A stretch of 64,000 nucleotides of DNA. Origin: Cherax quadricarinatus (taxonomy: Eukaryota > Arthropoda > Malacostraca > Decapoda > Parastacidae). Made by a program: the position numbers and the translations under genes. Of the stretch, positions 1 through 12,300 are shown piece after piece. The notes under the pieces were generated by a model. The model searched no databases. It saw only the letters and a program-made list of their open reading frames with translations, and was not told the origin of the DNA. How positions within the stretch are numbered: the stretch's first letter is position 1; the number at the start of each line of letters is the position of its first letter. The stretch spans positions 43,160,532-43,224,531 of the forward strand of contig NC_091300.1 of the NCBI RefSeq assembly GCF_038502225.1. The letters are read 5' to 3'.

Positions 1-2899
1 GAAAAACTTTATAAAACTGGGATGCTTAAATGTGCGTGGATGTAGTGCGAATGACAAGAAACAGATGATTGCTGATGTTATGAATGAAAAGAAGTTGGAT
101 GTCCTGGCCCTAAGCGAAACAAAGCTGAAGGGGGTAGGGGAGTTTCAGTGGGGGGAAATAAATAGGATTAAATCTGGAATATCTGAGAGTTAGAGCAAAG
201 GAAGGGGTAGCAGTAATGTTGAATGATCAGTTATGGAAGGAGAAAAGAGAATATGAATGTGTAAACTCAAGAATTATGTGGATTAAAGTAAAGGTTGGAT
301 GTGAGAAGTGGGTCATAATAAGCGTGTATGCACCTGGAGAAGAGAGGAATGCAGAGGAGAGAGAGAGATTTTGGGAGATGTTAAATGAATGTATAGGAGC
401 CTTTGAACCAACTGAGAGAGTAATTGTGGTAGGGGACCTGAATGCTGAAGTAGGAGAAACTTTTAGAGAGGGTGTGGTAGGTAAGTTTGGGGTGCCAGGT
501 GTAAATGATAATGGGAGCCCTTTGATTGAACTTTGTATAGAAAGGGGTTTAGTTATAGGTAATACATATTTTAAGAAAAAGAGGATAAATAAGTATAAAA
601 GATATGATGTAGGGCGAAATAACAGTAGTTTGTTGGATTATGTATTGGTAGATAAAAGACTGTTGAGTAGACTTCACGATGTACATGTTTATAGAGGGGC
701 CACAGATATATCAGATCACTTTCTAGTTGTAGCTACACTGAGAGTAAAAGGTAGATGGGATACAAGGAGAATAGAAGCATCAGGGAAGAGAGAGGTGAAG
801 GTTTATAAACTAAAAGAGGAGGCAGTTAGGGTAAGATATAAACAGCTATTGGAGGATAGATGGGCTAATGAGAGCATAGGCAATGGGGTCGAAGAGGTAT
901 GGGGTAGGTTTAAAAATGTAGTGTTAGAGTGTTCAGCAGAAGTTTGTGGTTACAGGAAAGTGGGTGCGGGAGGGAAGAGGAGCGATTGGTGGAATGATGA
1001 TGTAAAGAGAGTAGTAAGGGAGAAAAAGTTAACATATGAGAAGTTTTTACAAAGTAGAAGTGATACAAGGAGGGAAGAGTATATGGAGAAAAAGAGAGCG
1101 GTGAAGCAATGTAAAAAGAGAGCAAATGAGAGTGGGTGAGATGTTATCAACAAATTTTGTTGAAAATAAGAAAAAGTTTTGGAGTGAGATTAACAAGTTA
1201 AGAAAGCCTAGAGAACAAATGGATTTGTCAGTTAAAAATAGGAGAGGAGAGTTATTAAATGGAGAGTTAGAGGTATTGGGAAGATGGAGGGAATATTTTG
1301 AGGAATTGTTAAATGTTGATGAACATAGGGAAGCTGTGATTTCGTGTATAGGACAAGGAGGAATAACATCTTGTAGGAGTGAGGAAGAGCCAGTTGTGAG
1401 TGTGGGGAAAGTTCGTGAGGCAGTAGGTAAAATGAAAGGGGGTAAGGCAGCCGGGATTGATGGGATAAAGATAGAAATGTTAAAAGCAGTTGGGGATATA
1501 GTTTTGGAGTGGTTGGTTCAATTATTTAATAAATGTATGGAAGAGGGTAAGGTACCTAGGGACTGGCAGAGAGTATGCATAGTTCCTTTGTATAAAGGCA
1601 AAGGGGATAAAAGAGAGTGCAAAAATTATAGGGGGATAAGTCTGCTGAGTATACCTGGTAAAGTGTATGGTAGAGTTATTATTGAAAGAATTAAGAGTAA
1701 GACGGAGAATAGGATAGTAGATGAACAAGGAGGCTTTAGGAAAGGTAGGGGGTGTGTGGACCAGGTGTTTAAAGTGAAACATATAAGTGAACAGTATTTA
1801 GATAAGGCTAAAGAGGTCTTTGTGGCATTAATGGATTTGGAAAAGGCGTATGACAGGGTAGATAGGGGAGCAATGTGGCAGATGTTGCAAGTGTATGGTG
1901 TAGGAGGTAGGTTACTGAAAGCAGTGAAGAGTTTTTACGAGGATAGTGAGGCTCAAGTTAGAGTATGTAGGAAAGAGGGAAATTATTTCCCAGTAAAAGT
2001 AGGCCTTAGACAAGGATGTGTGATGTCACCATGGTTGTTTAATATATTTATAGATGGGGTTGTAAGAGAAGTAAATGCAAGGGTCTTGGCAAGAGGCGTA
2101 GAGTTAAAAGATAAAAAATCACACACAAGGTGGGAGTTGTCACAGCTGCTCTTTGCTGATGACACTACTCTTGGGAGATTCTGAAGAGAAGTTGCAGAGA
2201 TTGGTGGATGAATTTGGTAGGGTGTGCAAAAGAAGAAAATTAAAGGTGAATACAGGAAAGAGTAAGGTTATGAGGATAACAAAAAGATTAGGTGATGAAA
2301 GACTGAATATCAGATTGGAGGGAGAGAGTATGGAGGAGGTGAATGTATTCAGATATTTGGGAGTGGACGTGTCAGCAGATGGGTCTATGAAAGATGAGGT
2401 GAATCATAGAATTGATGAGGGAAAAAGAGTGAGTGGTGTACTTAGGAGTCTGTGGAGACAAAGAGGGGAATGTATGAGAGTATAGTTTTACCAACGCTCT
2501 TATATGGGTGTGAAGCATGGGTGATGAATGTTGCAGCGAGGAGAAGGCTGGAGGCAGTGGAGATGTCATGTCTGAGGGCAATGTGTGGTGTGAATATAAT
2601 GCAGAGAATTCGTAGTTTTGGAAGTTAGGAGGAGGTGCGGGATTACCAAAACTGTTGTCCAGAGGGCTGAGGAAGGGTTGTTGAGGTGGTTCGGACATGT
2701 AGAGAGAATGGAGCGAAACAGAATGACTTCAAGAGTGTATCAGTCTGTAGTGGAAGGAAGGCGGGGTAGGGGTCGACCTAGGAAAGGTTGGAGAGAGGGG
2801 GTAAAGGAGGTTTTGTGTGCGAGGGGCTTGGACTTCCAGCAGGCATGCGTGAGCGTGTTTGATAGGAGTGAATGGAGACAAATGGTTTTTAATACTTGA
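1..2899 (+). pseudogene. Endonuclease-reverse transcriptase of A1, frameshifted
   Basis: Broken copy of the 968-aa protein seen intact in A2 and A4. An apurinic-type endonuclease domain (ALSETK, VVGDLNAE, ATDISDH) is followed by the reverse transcriptase (MDLEKAYDRVDR, GLRQGCVMSPWL, LLFADDT) and the C-terminal RRGRGRPRKGW block. Compared with A2/A4 it has a 2-nt loss near 185 that creates a stop, a 12-nt loss near 1102, a 2-nt loss near 1133, a short loss just after FADD near 2167, a loss of about 22 nt near 2465 and a 1-nt gain near 2617. It cannot make the full protein. The frameshift near 1133 is shared with A3. Confidence 0.9.
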
Positions 2900-3152
2900 C
2901 GTGCTGTTGGAGTGTGAGCAAAGTAACATTTATGAAGGGGTTCAGGGAAACCGGCAGGCCAGACTTGAGTCCTGGAGATGGGAAGTACAGTGCCTGCACT
3001 CTGAAGGAGGGGTGTTAATGTTGCAGTTTAAAAACTGTAGTGTAAAGCACCCTTCTGGCAAGACAGTGATGGAGTGAATGATGGTGAAAGTTTTTCTTTT
3101 TCGGGCCACCCTGCCTTGGTGGGAATCGGCCAGTGTGATAATAAAAAATAAT
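1..3152 (+). mobile_element. RTE-like LINE family A, copy A1 (5' end outside window)
   Basis: Non-LTR retrotransposon copy. It begins at the window edge just inside the endonuclease region and ends in the family's 3' tail: the segment GGCCACCCTGCCTTGGTGGG, then GTGTGATAATAAAA. The same order of endonuclease, reverse transcriptase and GRPRKGW C-terminal block occurs in A2, A3 and A4. RTE affinity is inferred from the endonuclease style (ALSETKLKG, GDLNA, GATDISDH) and the short A-rich tail. No target-site duplication can be tested because the 5' end is missing. Confidence 0.9.
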
Positions 3153-3613
3153 GAGTGTACTATAGTAGGCCATCATTTAGCACAAGTTTATTTTTCACGA
3201 TTCGGGTATAGCACAATTAAAGAATTGCGGCACACTTTTATGTAACATGTAAAATTAATTTAACACGGTTCAGTTTGCGGGAAGGAAAAAAAATCCCTTT
3301 TTCCTGAAGCTTCCGCCTTGTTGTGGATCAGCCTGGGAGACCTCCCTCCGTCCCCTGCCACCCACCGCCACTACCCCACCATTCGTATTTCATAAGTGTC
3401 CAGTCTTTCTCTGCTACAAGGTGTGTTTGTGATTTGTGTTTTGGTCTTTTAATTACTATATCTTGTTTCTGCCAAGCAATCATGACACCCAGTAGGCATA
3501 CAGTGTTGCTGAGAGTGGCAAGAAAAGGCATAAGCATTTAGGTCTTAGAATTAACGAAGAGATAACTGTAATGAAGTGTGACTTTGTACATATAAAAAGA
3601 AGTAAACAGGAAT

Positions 3614-3808
3614 TTGTGTGACTGACTGAATGACTGATTTGACTTACTCACTGACTTAACTGGACGACTTACTGACTTGACTGACTGAATGACTTGACTG
3701 AATGACTTACTGACTTGACTGAATGACTTACTTACTTGAATGAATGACCTAACTAAATGACTTGACTGAATGACTTACTGACTTGACTGACTGACTGAAT
3801 GACTTAAA
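3614..3808. repeat. Degenerate TGACTGAATGACT tandem array
   Basis: About 195 bp of imperfect tandem sequence built from GACT and GAAT steps (for example TGACTGAATGACTTACTGAC). It lies where the transposase coding region of T1 would be expected. Confidence 0.85.
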
Positions 3809-4180
3809 GTTAGACACTCCAGTACAACCATCAACTTCAGTACCAGAACCCCTACCATCCACCTCAGCCCAGTAGGGCCACAGCATAACTCTCCACTCTC
3901 TTCACAGTCATCCACAAACACCAGCACCCACAATTAAAGGTAAGAAATACTATTATTTCTGTTACATTTGTAGTCTTAACCAGTACAAAAACATAATACA
4001 TCACAACAATGAACTACAATTCCATATTCACTTTTATTTTTGAAAGAAGTGGAGGCCTAAAAAAAAGTTGTTTGGCTTTTTTGGGGCCCCCAGCAACATA
4101 ACCCTAGTTTTCCCATTAGTCCTTCAGTTCATGTAACACATTTTACCTAACACGCCATTCTCAGGAACATAACTACTGTG

Positions 4181-5470
4181 TTAACCCTTTCAGGGTTTCC
4201 GACGTACTAGTATGGCTTACGCACCAGGGTTTTTGACGTACTAACACACCTAAATTCTAGTGCCCTCAAATCTAGTGAGAGAAAGCTGGTAGGCCTACAT
4301 TTGAAAGAATGGGTCTATGTGGTCAGTGTGCGCACTATAAAAAAGATCCTGCAGCACACAGTGCGTAATGAGAAAAAAAAAAAACTTTGACAGTGTTTGT
4401 GGTTTAAAACAGCAACTTTGCACTTTATTTTCATATGGTATTTATGATGGTATTCTAATTTCCCTGGTCTCATTTTATAGAATGGAAGACATATTACAGA
4501 AATTGAGATGATTTTGATTGGTTTTACAATGAAAAGTACCTTGAAATTGAGCTCAAAGTAGCAGAAATCTTCGATTTTTGCCAAAGTTCAAAAGTAAACA
4601 AATCATGCTACGCGTCCAATACACATCAACTGGTGAGTAATATTCTTTCACAAGTGCGCTGATATTATTTATACCATTTCTAAACTAATGCAGTAGTCTG
4701 CATAACAGTAAATCTTCTATTTTTTGTGAGAATAAAAATTCAAAGTGGAAAGCAAAAGAATGTAAGAGGGGCATGGGGACATGACTAATGAACAGAGGAA
4801 ATGTTATTTTAGTGCCAGGAATGTCTTTCTTGTTTATTCTGGACCCTATTTTGAAATTGGCATCTTTTGAAATTTGTGTGAAATTGGCAAAATTGCTAAA
4901 TTCTGACCACTTTACTGGATAGTTGAAATCGGTAAATGGGTGGTTTCTTGTACTCATTCGATAGAAAAAAATGGAGTTCTAGCGAAATAGTTATGATTCT
5001 TGTTGAATAGTACACTGGAATTGGCCGAAAATAGGGCTCAAAATGGGCAAAATCGCCGATGCGTAAACATCATCGAGACCGCTACTTCACAAGAGCATAA
5101 TTCTGTAAGTTTTCCATCAAATTTCATTCTTTTGGTGTCATTATGATCGGGAAAAGATTCTCTATCTTTTCTTCAGAAAAAATAATTTTTTTTTTTAAAA
5201 ATTTGTCAACGCTGAGAACAAGTCTGGGAGAGGGCCTGTTAACCCTTAACCCTTAAACGGTCCAAACAGATTGACATTCAAATTCGTAGTGCTACAAAAG
5301 TAGATCTACTTTTTTTACATATTTTCAAATATAACAAAAAAAAGATGTAGGTAAAAGTTTTTTTTATGTTTCCAAATGTAAAACAAAAAAGATCTACATT
5401 TTTTTACATACTTTCAGATGTTGAAAAAACGTATATATACGTTTGGACCGTTTAAGGGTTAAAGGGTTAA
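4181..5470. mobile_element. TTAA-flanked piggyBac-type MITE M1 (subfamily alpha)
   Basis: Starts TTAACCCTTTCAGGGT and ends ...AAAGGGTTAA. The left end carries the subterminal palindrome-like CGTACTAGTATG (4203-4214). The interior shares long blocks with M3, M7 and M8 (a TCGAACATTTCTGCTAC-type block and an AATATGTCTTCCATTC-type block). A second MITE (5246-5462) sits in a TTAA of its right terminus. No coding capacity is seen. Flanking TTAA and CCCTTT termini are piggyBac hallmarks. Confidence 0.85.
5246..5462. mobile_element. TTAA MITE, subfamily gamma, copy G1
   Basis: A 217-bp element bounded by TTAA with inverted ends CCCTTAAACGGTCCAAAC and ACGTTTGGACCGTTTAAGGG. It contains the perfect palindrome CGTATATATACG at 5430-5441. 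A second copy in opposite orientation is at 33574-33795. It is inserted inside the right terminus of M1; removing it restores an AACCCTTAAAGGGTTAA junction. Confidence 0.9.
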
Positions 5471-5684
5471 ATGATGATCTACTGTATATATGTATTTTAC
5501 TTTTTTGTTGTGTTTTAATGCCTAGTTCTATTGCTAACTTAATATATGTTAGTGTAAAATTGTTATCTAGTACATATTTACGTGCATTTATAAGTGGACA
5601 AAAAGGGTGTTCCACTTTACGGTGATTTCCGCTTTATGGTGGTAGCCTAGAACCTAACCTGTCATATAAGTGGGGCCCTACTAT

Positions 5685-5850
5685 ACATTATCTTGGTATG
5701 CATATTGGTCAGAGAGCCCGTCGTAAGTCACAGCCATCGGTAAATGAGTATGTTGCTAAGTAAGGAGAGGCTGTATTTAGGCATAAACACTGGTCAGAGA
5801 GCCCGTCGTAATTCCGAGCACATCGTTAACTGAGGAGAGGCTGTATTTAA
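5685..5850. repeat. Two copies of a GGTCAGAGAGCCCGTCGTA segment
   Basis: The 19-bp sequence recurs about 85 bp apart (near 5707 and 5790), each followed by a GGAGAGGCTGTATTTA block. It looks like the partly duplicated end of a DNA transposon, but no matching partner end is visible. No gene is seen here. Confidence 0.55.
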
Positions 5851-6565
5851 GAGTGGACGTGTCAGCAGATGGGTCTATGAAAGATGAGGTGGATCATATA
5901 AGTGATGAGGGATAAAGGTGAGTGGTGCACTGAGGAGTCTGTGGAAACAAAGGACTTTGTCCATGGAAGCAAAGAGGGGAATGTATGACAGTATAGTTAT
6001 ACCAATGCTCTTATATGGGTGTAAAGCATGGGTGGTGAATGTTGCAACAAGGAGAAGGCTGGAGGCAGTGGAGATGTCAAGTCTGAGGGTAATGTGTGGT
6101 GTGAATATACAATAATGCAGATAATTCGTACAGAGGGCTGAGGAGGGATTTTTGAGGTGGTTTGGACATGTAGAGAGGATGAAACAAAACAGAATGACTT
6201 TGAGAGTGCATAAATCTGTAGTGAAGTGAAGGTGGGGTAGGGGTTGACCTAGGAAAGGTTGGAGGGTGGGAGTAAAGAAGGTTTTGCGTGCGAGGGGCTT
6301 GGACTTCCAGCAAGCATGCACGAGTGTGTTAGATTGAAGCGGATGGAGACAAATGGTTTTTAGCACTTGACGTGCTGTTGGAGTGTAAGCAAGGTAACAC
6401 TCATGAAGGGATTCAGGGAAACTGGCAGGCCAGACCTGAGTCCTGGAGATGGGAAGTACAGTGCCTGCATTCTGGGGGAGGGGTGTTAATGTTGCAGTTT
6501 TATAACTGTAGTGTAAGCACGCCTCTGGCAAGACAGTGATGGAGTAAATGATGGAGTGAATGATA
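5851..6565 (+). mobile_element. 5'-truncated, diverged LINE A fragment
   Basis: Starts at the sequence encoding LGVDVSADGSM and continues through the C-terminal region (a short open stretch at 5918-6115 encodes SLWKQRTLSMEAKRGMYDS). It ends in a remnant of the A 3' region (GGCAAGACAGTGATGGAGT). Several frameshifts and small losses mark it as older than A2 and A4. The terminal stem-loop tail is missing. Confidence 0.85.
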
Positions 6566-6939
6566 GAATTAATAGATCATAGGGAGAAGTAGGAATCTAT
6601 GTAAAGGATACTTTCTGTTGCACAGAAGTGCTGAACTCTACGAATGATATAGTAGAAATTCTAGGCATTAAAGTTGAAAATAGGAATTTGGTAATTATCC
6701 TAGAATACAAATCACCATCAGCAACTGCTGAGGAATTCACAGATCAGCTAAGGAAGATAGATAGCTATGTGGAGAAGATAGAAAATCCCACGTCAAATAT
6801 TTTACTCCTTGGAGATTTTAATCTCCCTAATGCAAAATGGAAGATGGCGCAATGTAATGTTATACCAGAAATATTTCCGGGAAGCACCCTGGCTCAGCAG
6901 GCACATACCAGGGAACTAAGGCTTTCTGAAAAGTATTCA

Positions 6940-8007
6940 TTAACCCTTTCAGGGTCGAGACGCCCTCTCCTAAACTTGTTCTCAGGGTCGAAAATTTTTC
7001 GGAAAAAAAAAAACAAAAAAAATTATTTTTCTCGTGAAAATATAATCTTTTCTCGATCATAATGACACCAAAAGTATGAAATTTGATGAGAAACTTACTA
7101 AATTATGCTCTCGCGAAGTTAGTGGTCTCGACACTGTTCATGCACTGGCGATTTTGATCACTTTAAGCCCTATTTTCGGCCAATTCCAGTGTACTAGTTG
7201 ACAAAAATCATAACTATTTCGCTAGAACTTCATTTTTCCTATGGAATAAGTACAAGAAACTACCCATTTACCGATTTCAACTATCCACTCAAGTGGTCAG
7301 AAATTAGCAATTTTACCAATTTCACACAAATTTCAAAAGATGCCAATTTCCAAATAGGGTCCAGAATAAACAAGACAGACATTCCTGGCACTAAAATAAT
7401 ATTTTCTCTGTTCATCAGTCATGTCCCCAGGCCCCTCTTACATTTCTTTTGCTTTCCACTTTGAATTTTTATTCTTACAAAAAATAGAAGATATACTGTT
7501 ATGCAGACTACTGCATTAGTGTAGAAATGGTATAAATAATATCAGCACACTTGTGAAAGAATATTAGACTCAACAGTTGATGTGTATTGGGTGCATGGCA
7601 TGATTTGTTTACTTCTGAACTTTGGCAAAGAGCGAACATTTCTGCTACTTTGAGCTCAATTTCAAGGTACTTTTTTTGTGAAACCAATCAAAATCATCTC
7701 AATTTCTGTAATATGTCTTCCATTCTATAAAATGAGACCAGGAAATCTAGAATACAACCATAAATGCCATACGAAAATACAGTGCAAAGTTGCTGTTTAA
7801 AAAAAAATAGGTTTTTTTTTCTCATTATGTGTGCTGCAGGATTTTTTTTATGCTGCCCACATTGACCACACAGACCCATTCTTTCATATGTAGGCCTACC
7901 AGCTTTCTCTTGCTAGATTTGAAGGCGCTAGAATTTAGGCGTACTAGTATGTCAATAACCCTGGTGCGTAAGCCGTACTAGTACGTCAGAAACCCTGAAA
8001 GGGTTAA
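6940..8007. mobile_element. TTAA MITE M3 (subfamily alpha), 1068 bp
   Basis: Bounded by TTAA with ends CCCTTTCAGGGTC and ACCCTGAAAGGG. The right end has CGTACTAGTACG (7974-7985) and a second slot CGTACTAGTATG (7940-7951). The left end has the other terminus type (ACGCCCTCTCCTAAACTTG), so the two ends are not symmetrical beyond the terminal 12 bp. It splits the family C endonuclease; short open frames in it look spurious. Confidence 0.92.
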
Positions 8008-8134
8008 ACCAACAGGTAACTGATCCCACTAGAAATGAAAATACCCTGGATTTGATATTCACAAACAACGAGGAACTGATCAGAGACCTAACAGTTACAA
8101 AAGCAACATACTCTGATCATAAAATCATAGAAGT

Positions 8135-9208
8135 TTAACCCCTTGACTGTTTTGGTTGTATATAAATGTCCTACGAACCAGTGTTTCGAACGTATTAATA
8201 CGCATAAATTCTAGTGGCTTCAAATCAAGCAGGAGAAAGCTGGTAGGCCCACATGTGAGATAATGGGTCTGTGTGGTCAGTGTGCACCACAAAAAAAAAT
8301 CCTGCAGCCTGCAGTGCATAATGAGGAAAAAAAAACTGACCATTTTTTGGGATTAAAACGCCGATATTGAGGTGTATTTTCGTATAGTATTTATCGTTGT
8401 ATTCGCGTTTTCATGGTCTCATGATAAAATGGGAAATATATTACAGAAATGGAGATGATTTTGATTAATTTCACGATGAAAACAACCGTGAAATTGAGCT
8501 CAAATTTGCGGAAATGTTCGATTTTTACCAATGTTCAGGAGTAAGCAAATCACACCACACGTCTAATCCATGTCAACTGGGGAGTCTAATATTCTTTCAC
8601 TAGTGCACTGATATTATTTATACCATTTTTACAATAATGCAGTAGCCTGCATAACAGTAAACTTTGTATTTTTTGTATGAATAAAAAATCAAAATAGAAA
8701 GCAATAGTAATGTAAGAGGGGCCTAGAGACATGACTAATGAGCAGAGGATATGCTATTTTAGTGCCAAGAATGTCTACATTGTTTATTCTGGACCCTATT
8801 TTGAAATTGGCACCTTTTTTAATTTGCATGAAATTGGCCAAATTGCCAATTTCTGACCACTTTATTGGGTAGTTCAGATCAGTAAATTGGTGGTTTCTTG
8901 TACTTAACTGATAGAAAAAAAATGGAGTTTTAAAGAAATAGCTATGAGTTTGGTCAACTGGAACAACGGAATTGGCCAAAAACAGGGCTCAAAGTCGGCG
9001 AAATCGCCGGTGCGTATATGTCGCCAAGACCGCTAACTTCGCGGGAGTGTAATTCTGTGAGTTTTCGACCAAATTTCCTACTTTTGGTGTCATTACCACA
9101 GGGAAAAGATTCTCTATTATTTCATAAGAAAAAACTTTTTTTTTTCCAAAAATTTTGCGACATAGAATGACAGTTTCAGAAAGGGGCATGCGACAGTCAA
9201 AGGGTTAA
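8135..9208. mobile_element. TTAA MITE with CGTA-TTAA-TACG palindrome
   Basis: Bounded by TTAA with ends CCCCTTGACTGTTTTGG and CGACAGTCAAAGGG. It carries the perfect palindrome CGTATTAATACG at 8191-8202 in the position of the second alpha slot; the first slot reads TGTATATAAATG. Its interior is alignable by eye with M1 and M3. It is inserted in the family C endonuclease directly after YSDHKIIEV. Confidence 0.9.
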
Positions 9209-9350
9209 ACGAGTATTAATTCAGGGTTAGGAAACTGCGTCCCTAATGCTAGAGATGGGATGTTCAGTAAGTTTAATTTTAACAGCTATAGAACTGGCTG
9301 GGAAAAAACTAAACCAAGAGCTATCAGACATACCCTGGGAATCAGATATT

Positions 9351-12300
9351 TTTTTTTTTTTTTTTTTTTATCACACCGGCCGATTCCCACCAAGGCAGGG
9401 TGGCCCGAAAAAGAAAAACTTTCACCATCATTCACTCCATCACTGTCTTGCCAGAAGGGTGCTTTACACTACAGTTTTTAAACTGCAACATTAACACCCC
9501 TCCTTCAGAGTGCAGGCACTGTACTTCCCATCTCCAGGACTCAAGTCCGGCCTGCCGGTTTCCCTGAATCCCTTCATAAATGTTACTTTGCTCACACTCC
9601 AACAGCACGTCAAGTATTAAAAACCATTTGTCTCCATTCACTCCTATCAAACACGCTCACGCATGCCTGCTGGAAGTCCAAGCCCCTCGCACACAAAACC
9701 TCCTTTACCCCCTCCCTCCAACCCTTCCTAGGCCGACCCCTACCCCGCCTTCCTTCCACTACAGACTGATACACTCTTGAAGTCATTCTGTTTCGCTCCA
9801 TTCTCTCTACATGTCCGAACCACCTCAACAACCCTTCCTCAGCCCTCTGGACAACAGTTTTGGTAATCCCGCACCTCCTCCTAACTTCCAAACTACGAAT
9901 TCTCTGCATTATATTCACACCACACATTGCCCTCAGACATGACATCTCCACTGCCTCCAGCCTTCTCCTCGCTGCAACATTCATCACCCACGCTTCACAC
10001 CCATATAAGAGCGTTGGTAAAACTATACTCTCATACATTCCCCTCTTTGCCTCCAAGGACAAAGTTCTTTGTCTCCACAGACTCCTAAGTGCACCACTCA
10101 CTCTTTTTCCCTCATCAATTCTATGATTCACCTCATCTTTCATAGACCCATCCGCTGACACGTCCACTCCCAAATATCTGAATACGTTCACCTCCTCCAT
10201 ACTCTCTCCCTCCAATCTGATATTCAATCTTTCATCACCTAATCTTTTTGTTATCCTCATAACCTTACTCTTTCCTGTATTCACCTTTAATTTTCTTCTT
10301 ATGCACACCCTACCAAATTCATCCACCAATCTCTGCAACTTCTCTTCAGAATCTCCCAAGAGCACAGTGTCATCAGCAAAGAGCAGCTGTGACAACTCCC
10401 ACTTTGTGTGTGATTCTTTATCTTTTAACTCCACGCCTCTTGCCAAGACCCTCGCATTTACTTCTCTTACAACCCCATCTATAAATATATTAAACAACCA
10501 CGGTGACATCACACATCCTTGTCTAAGGCCTACTTTTACTGGGAAAAAATTTCCCTCTTTCCTACATACTCTAACTTGAGCCTCACTATCCTCGTAAAAA
10601 CTCTTCACTGCTTTCAGTAACCTACCTCCTACACCATACACTTGCAACATCTGCCACATTGCCCCCCTATCCACCCTGTCATACGCCTTTTCCAAATCCA
10701 TAAATGCCACAAAGACCTCTTTAGCCTTATCTAAATACTGTTCACTTATATGTTTCACTGTAAACACCTGGTCCACACACCCCCTACCTTTCCTAAAGCC
10801 TCCTTGTTCATCTGCTATCCTATTCTCCGTCTTACTCTTAATTCTTTCAATTATAACTCTACCATACACTTTACCAGGTACACTCAACAGACTTATCCCC
10901 CTATAATTTTTGCACTCTCTTTTATCCCCTTTGCCTTTATACAAAGGAACTATGCATGCTCTCTGCCAATCCCTAGGTACCTTACCCTCTTCCATACATT
11001 TATTAAATAATTGCACCAACCACTCCAAAACTATATCCCCACCTGCTTTTAACATTTCTATCTTTATCCCATCAATCCCGGCTGCCTTACCCCCTTTCAT
11101 TTTACCTACTGCCTCACGAACTTCCCCCACACTCACAACTGGCTCTTCCTCACTCCTACAAGATGTTATTCCTCCTTGCCCTATACACGAAACCACAGCT
11201 TCCCTATCTTCATCAACATTTAACAATTCCTCAAAATATTCCTTCCATCTTCCCAATACCTCTAACTCTCCATTTAATAACTCTCCTCTCCTATTTTTAA
11301 CTGACAAATCCATTTGTTCTCTAGGCTTTCTTAACTTGTTAATCTCACTCCAAAACTTTTTCTTATTTTCAACAAAATTTGTTGATAACATCTCACCCAC
11401 TCTCTCATTTGCTCTCTTTTTACATTGCTTCACCACTCTCTTAACTTCTCTCTTTTTCTCCATATACTCTTCCCTCCTTGCATCACTTCTACTTTGTAAA
11501 AACTTCTCATATGCTAACTTTTTCTCCCTTACTACTCTCTTTACATCATCATTCCACCAATCGCTCCTCTTCCCTCCTGCACCCACTTTCCTGTAACCAC
11601 AAACTTCTGCTGAACACTCTAACACTACATTTTTAAACCTACCCCATACCTCTTCGACCCCATTGCCTATGCTCTCATTAGCCCATCTATCCTCCAATAG
11701 CTGTTTATATCTTACCCTAACTGCCTCCTCTTTTAGTTTATAAACCTTCACCTCTCTCTTCCCTGATGCTTCTATTCTCCTTGTATCCCATCTACCTTTT
11801 ACTCTCAGTGTAGCTACAACTAGAAAGTGATCTGATATATCTGTGGCCCCTCTATAAACATGTACATCCTGAAGTCTACTCAACAGTCTTTTATCTACCA
11901 ATACATAATCCAACAAACTACTGTCATTTCGCCCTACATCATATCGTGTATACTTATTTATCCTCTTTTTCTTAAAATATGTATTACCTATAACTAAACC
12001 CCTTTCTATACAAAGTTCAATCAAAGGGCTCCCATTATCATTTACACCTGGCACCCCAAACTTACCTACCACACCCTCTCTAAAAGTTTCTCCTACTTTA
12101 GCATTCAGGTCCCCTACCACAATTACTCTCTCACTTGGTTCAAAGGCTCCTATACATTCACTTAACATCTCCCAAAATCTCTCTCTCTCCTCTGCATTCC
12201 TCTCTTCTCCAGGTGCATACACGCTTATTATGACCCACTTCTCGCATCCAACCTTTACTTTAATCCACATAATTCTTGAATTTACACATTCATATTCTCT

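Larger units (their letters stand above)
3161..5684. mobile_element. Tigger/pogo-like DNA element T1
   Basis: The right end reads inward (minus strand) TAGTAGGGCCCCACTTATAT and the left end TAGTAGGCCATCATTT, a degenerate inverted pair next to TA. The interior near the right end (GGTAGCCTAGAACCTAACC) is typical of Tigger ends. A short ATG frame at 3482 (MTPSRHTVLLRVARKG) may be the remnant start of a transposase; it is followed at once by a tandem array. MITE M1 interrupts the right part. The left TIR is poor, so the left boundary is uncertain. Confidence 0.5.
6604..9350 (+). pseudogene. Family C endonuclease domain, in three pieces
   Basis: The first piece (to 6939) encodes an endonuclease core with LLLGDFNLPNAKW, where the Asp-Asn pair of the active site is visible. 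The second piece (8008-8134) encodes VTDPTRNENTLDLIFTNN and YSDHKIIEV, which carries the conserved Asp-His. The third piece (9209-9350) continues with SGLGNCVPN. The N-terminal part of the domain is missing. Two TTAA MITEs separate the pieces. Confidence 0.75.

Noticed and set aside
3323..3541. Short proline-rich frame as a host gene
   Set aside because: It lies inside Tigger T1, and its later codons overlap a likely transposase remnant. There is no splice context or independent support.
9580..11596. Plus-strand frames of 60 to 228 codons over A2 (and the matching ones over A4)
   Set aside because: Antisense shadows of the LINE A protein. The same frames recur over every A copy and show no features of their own.
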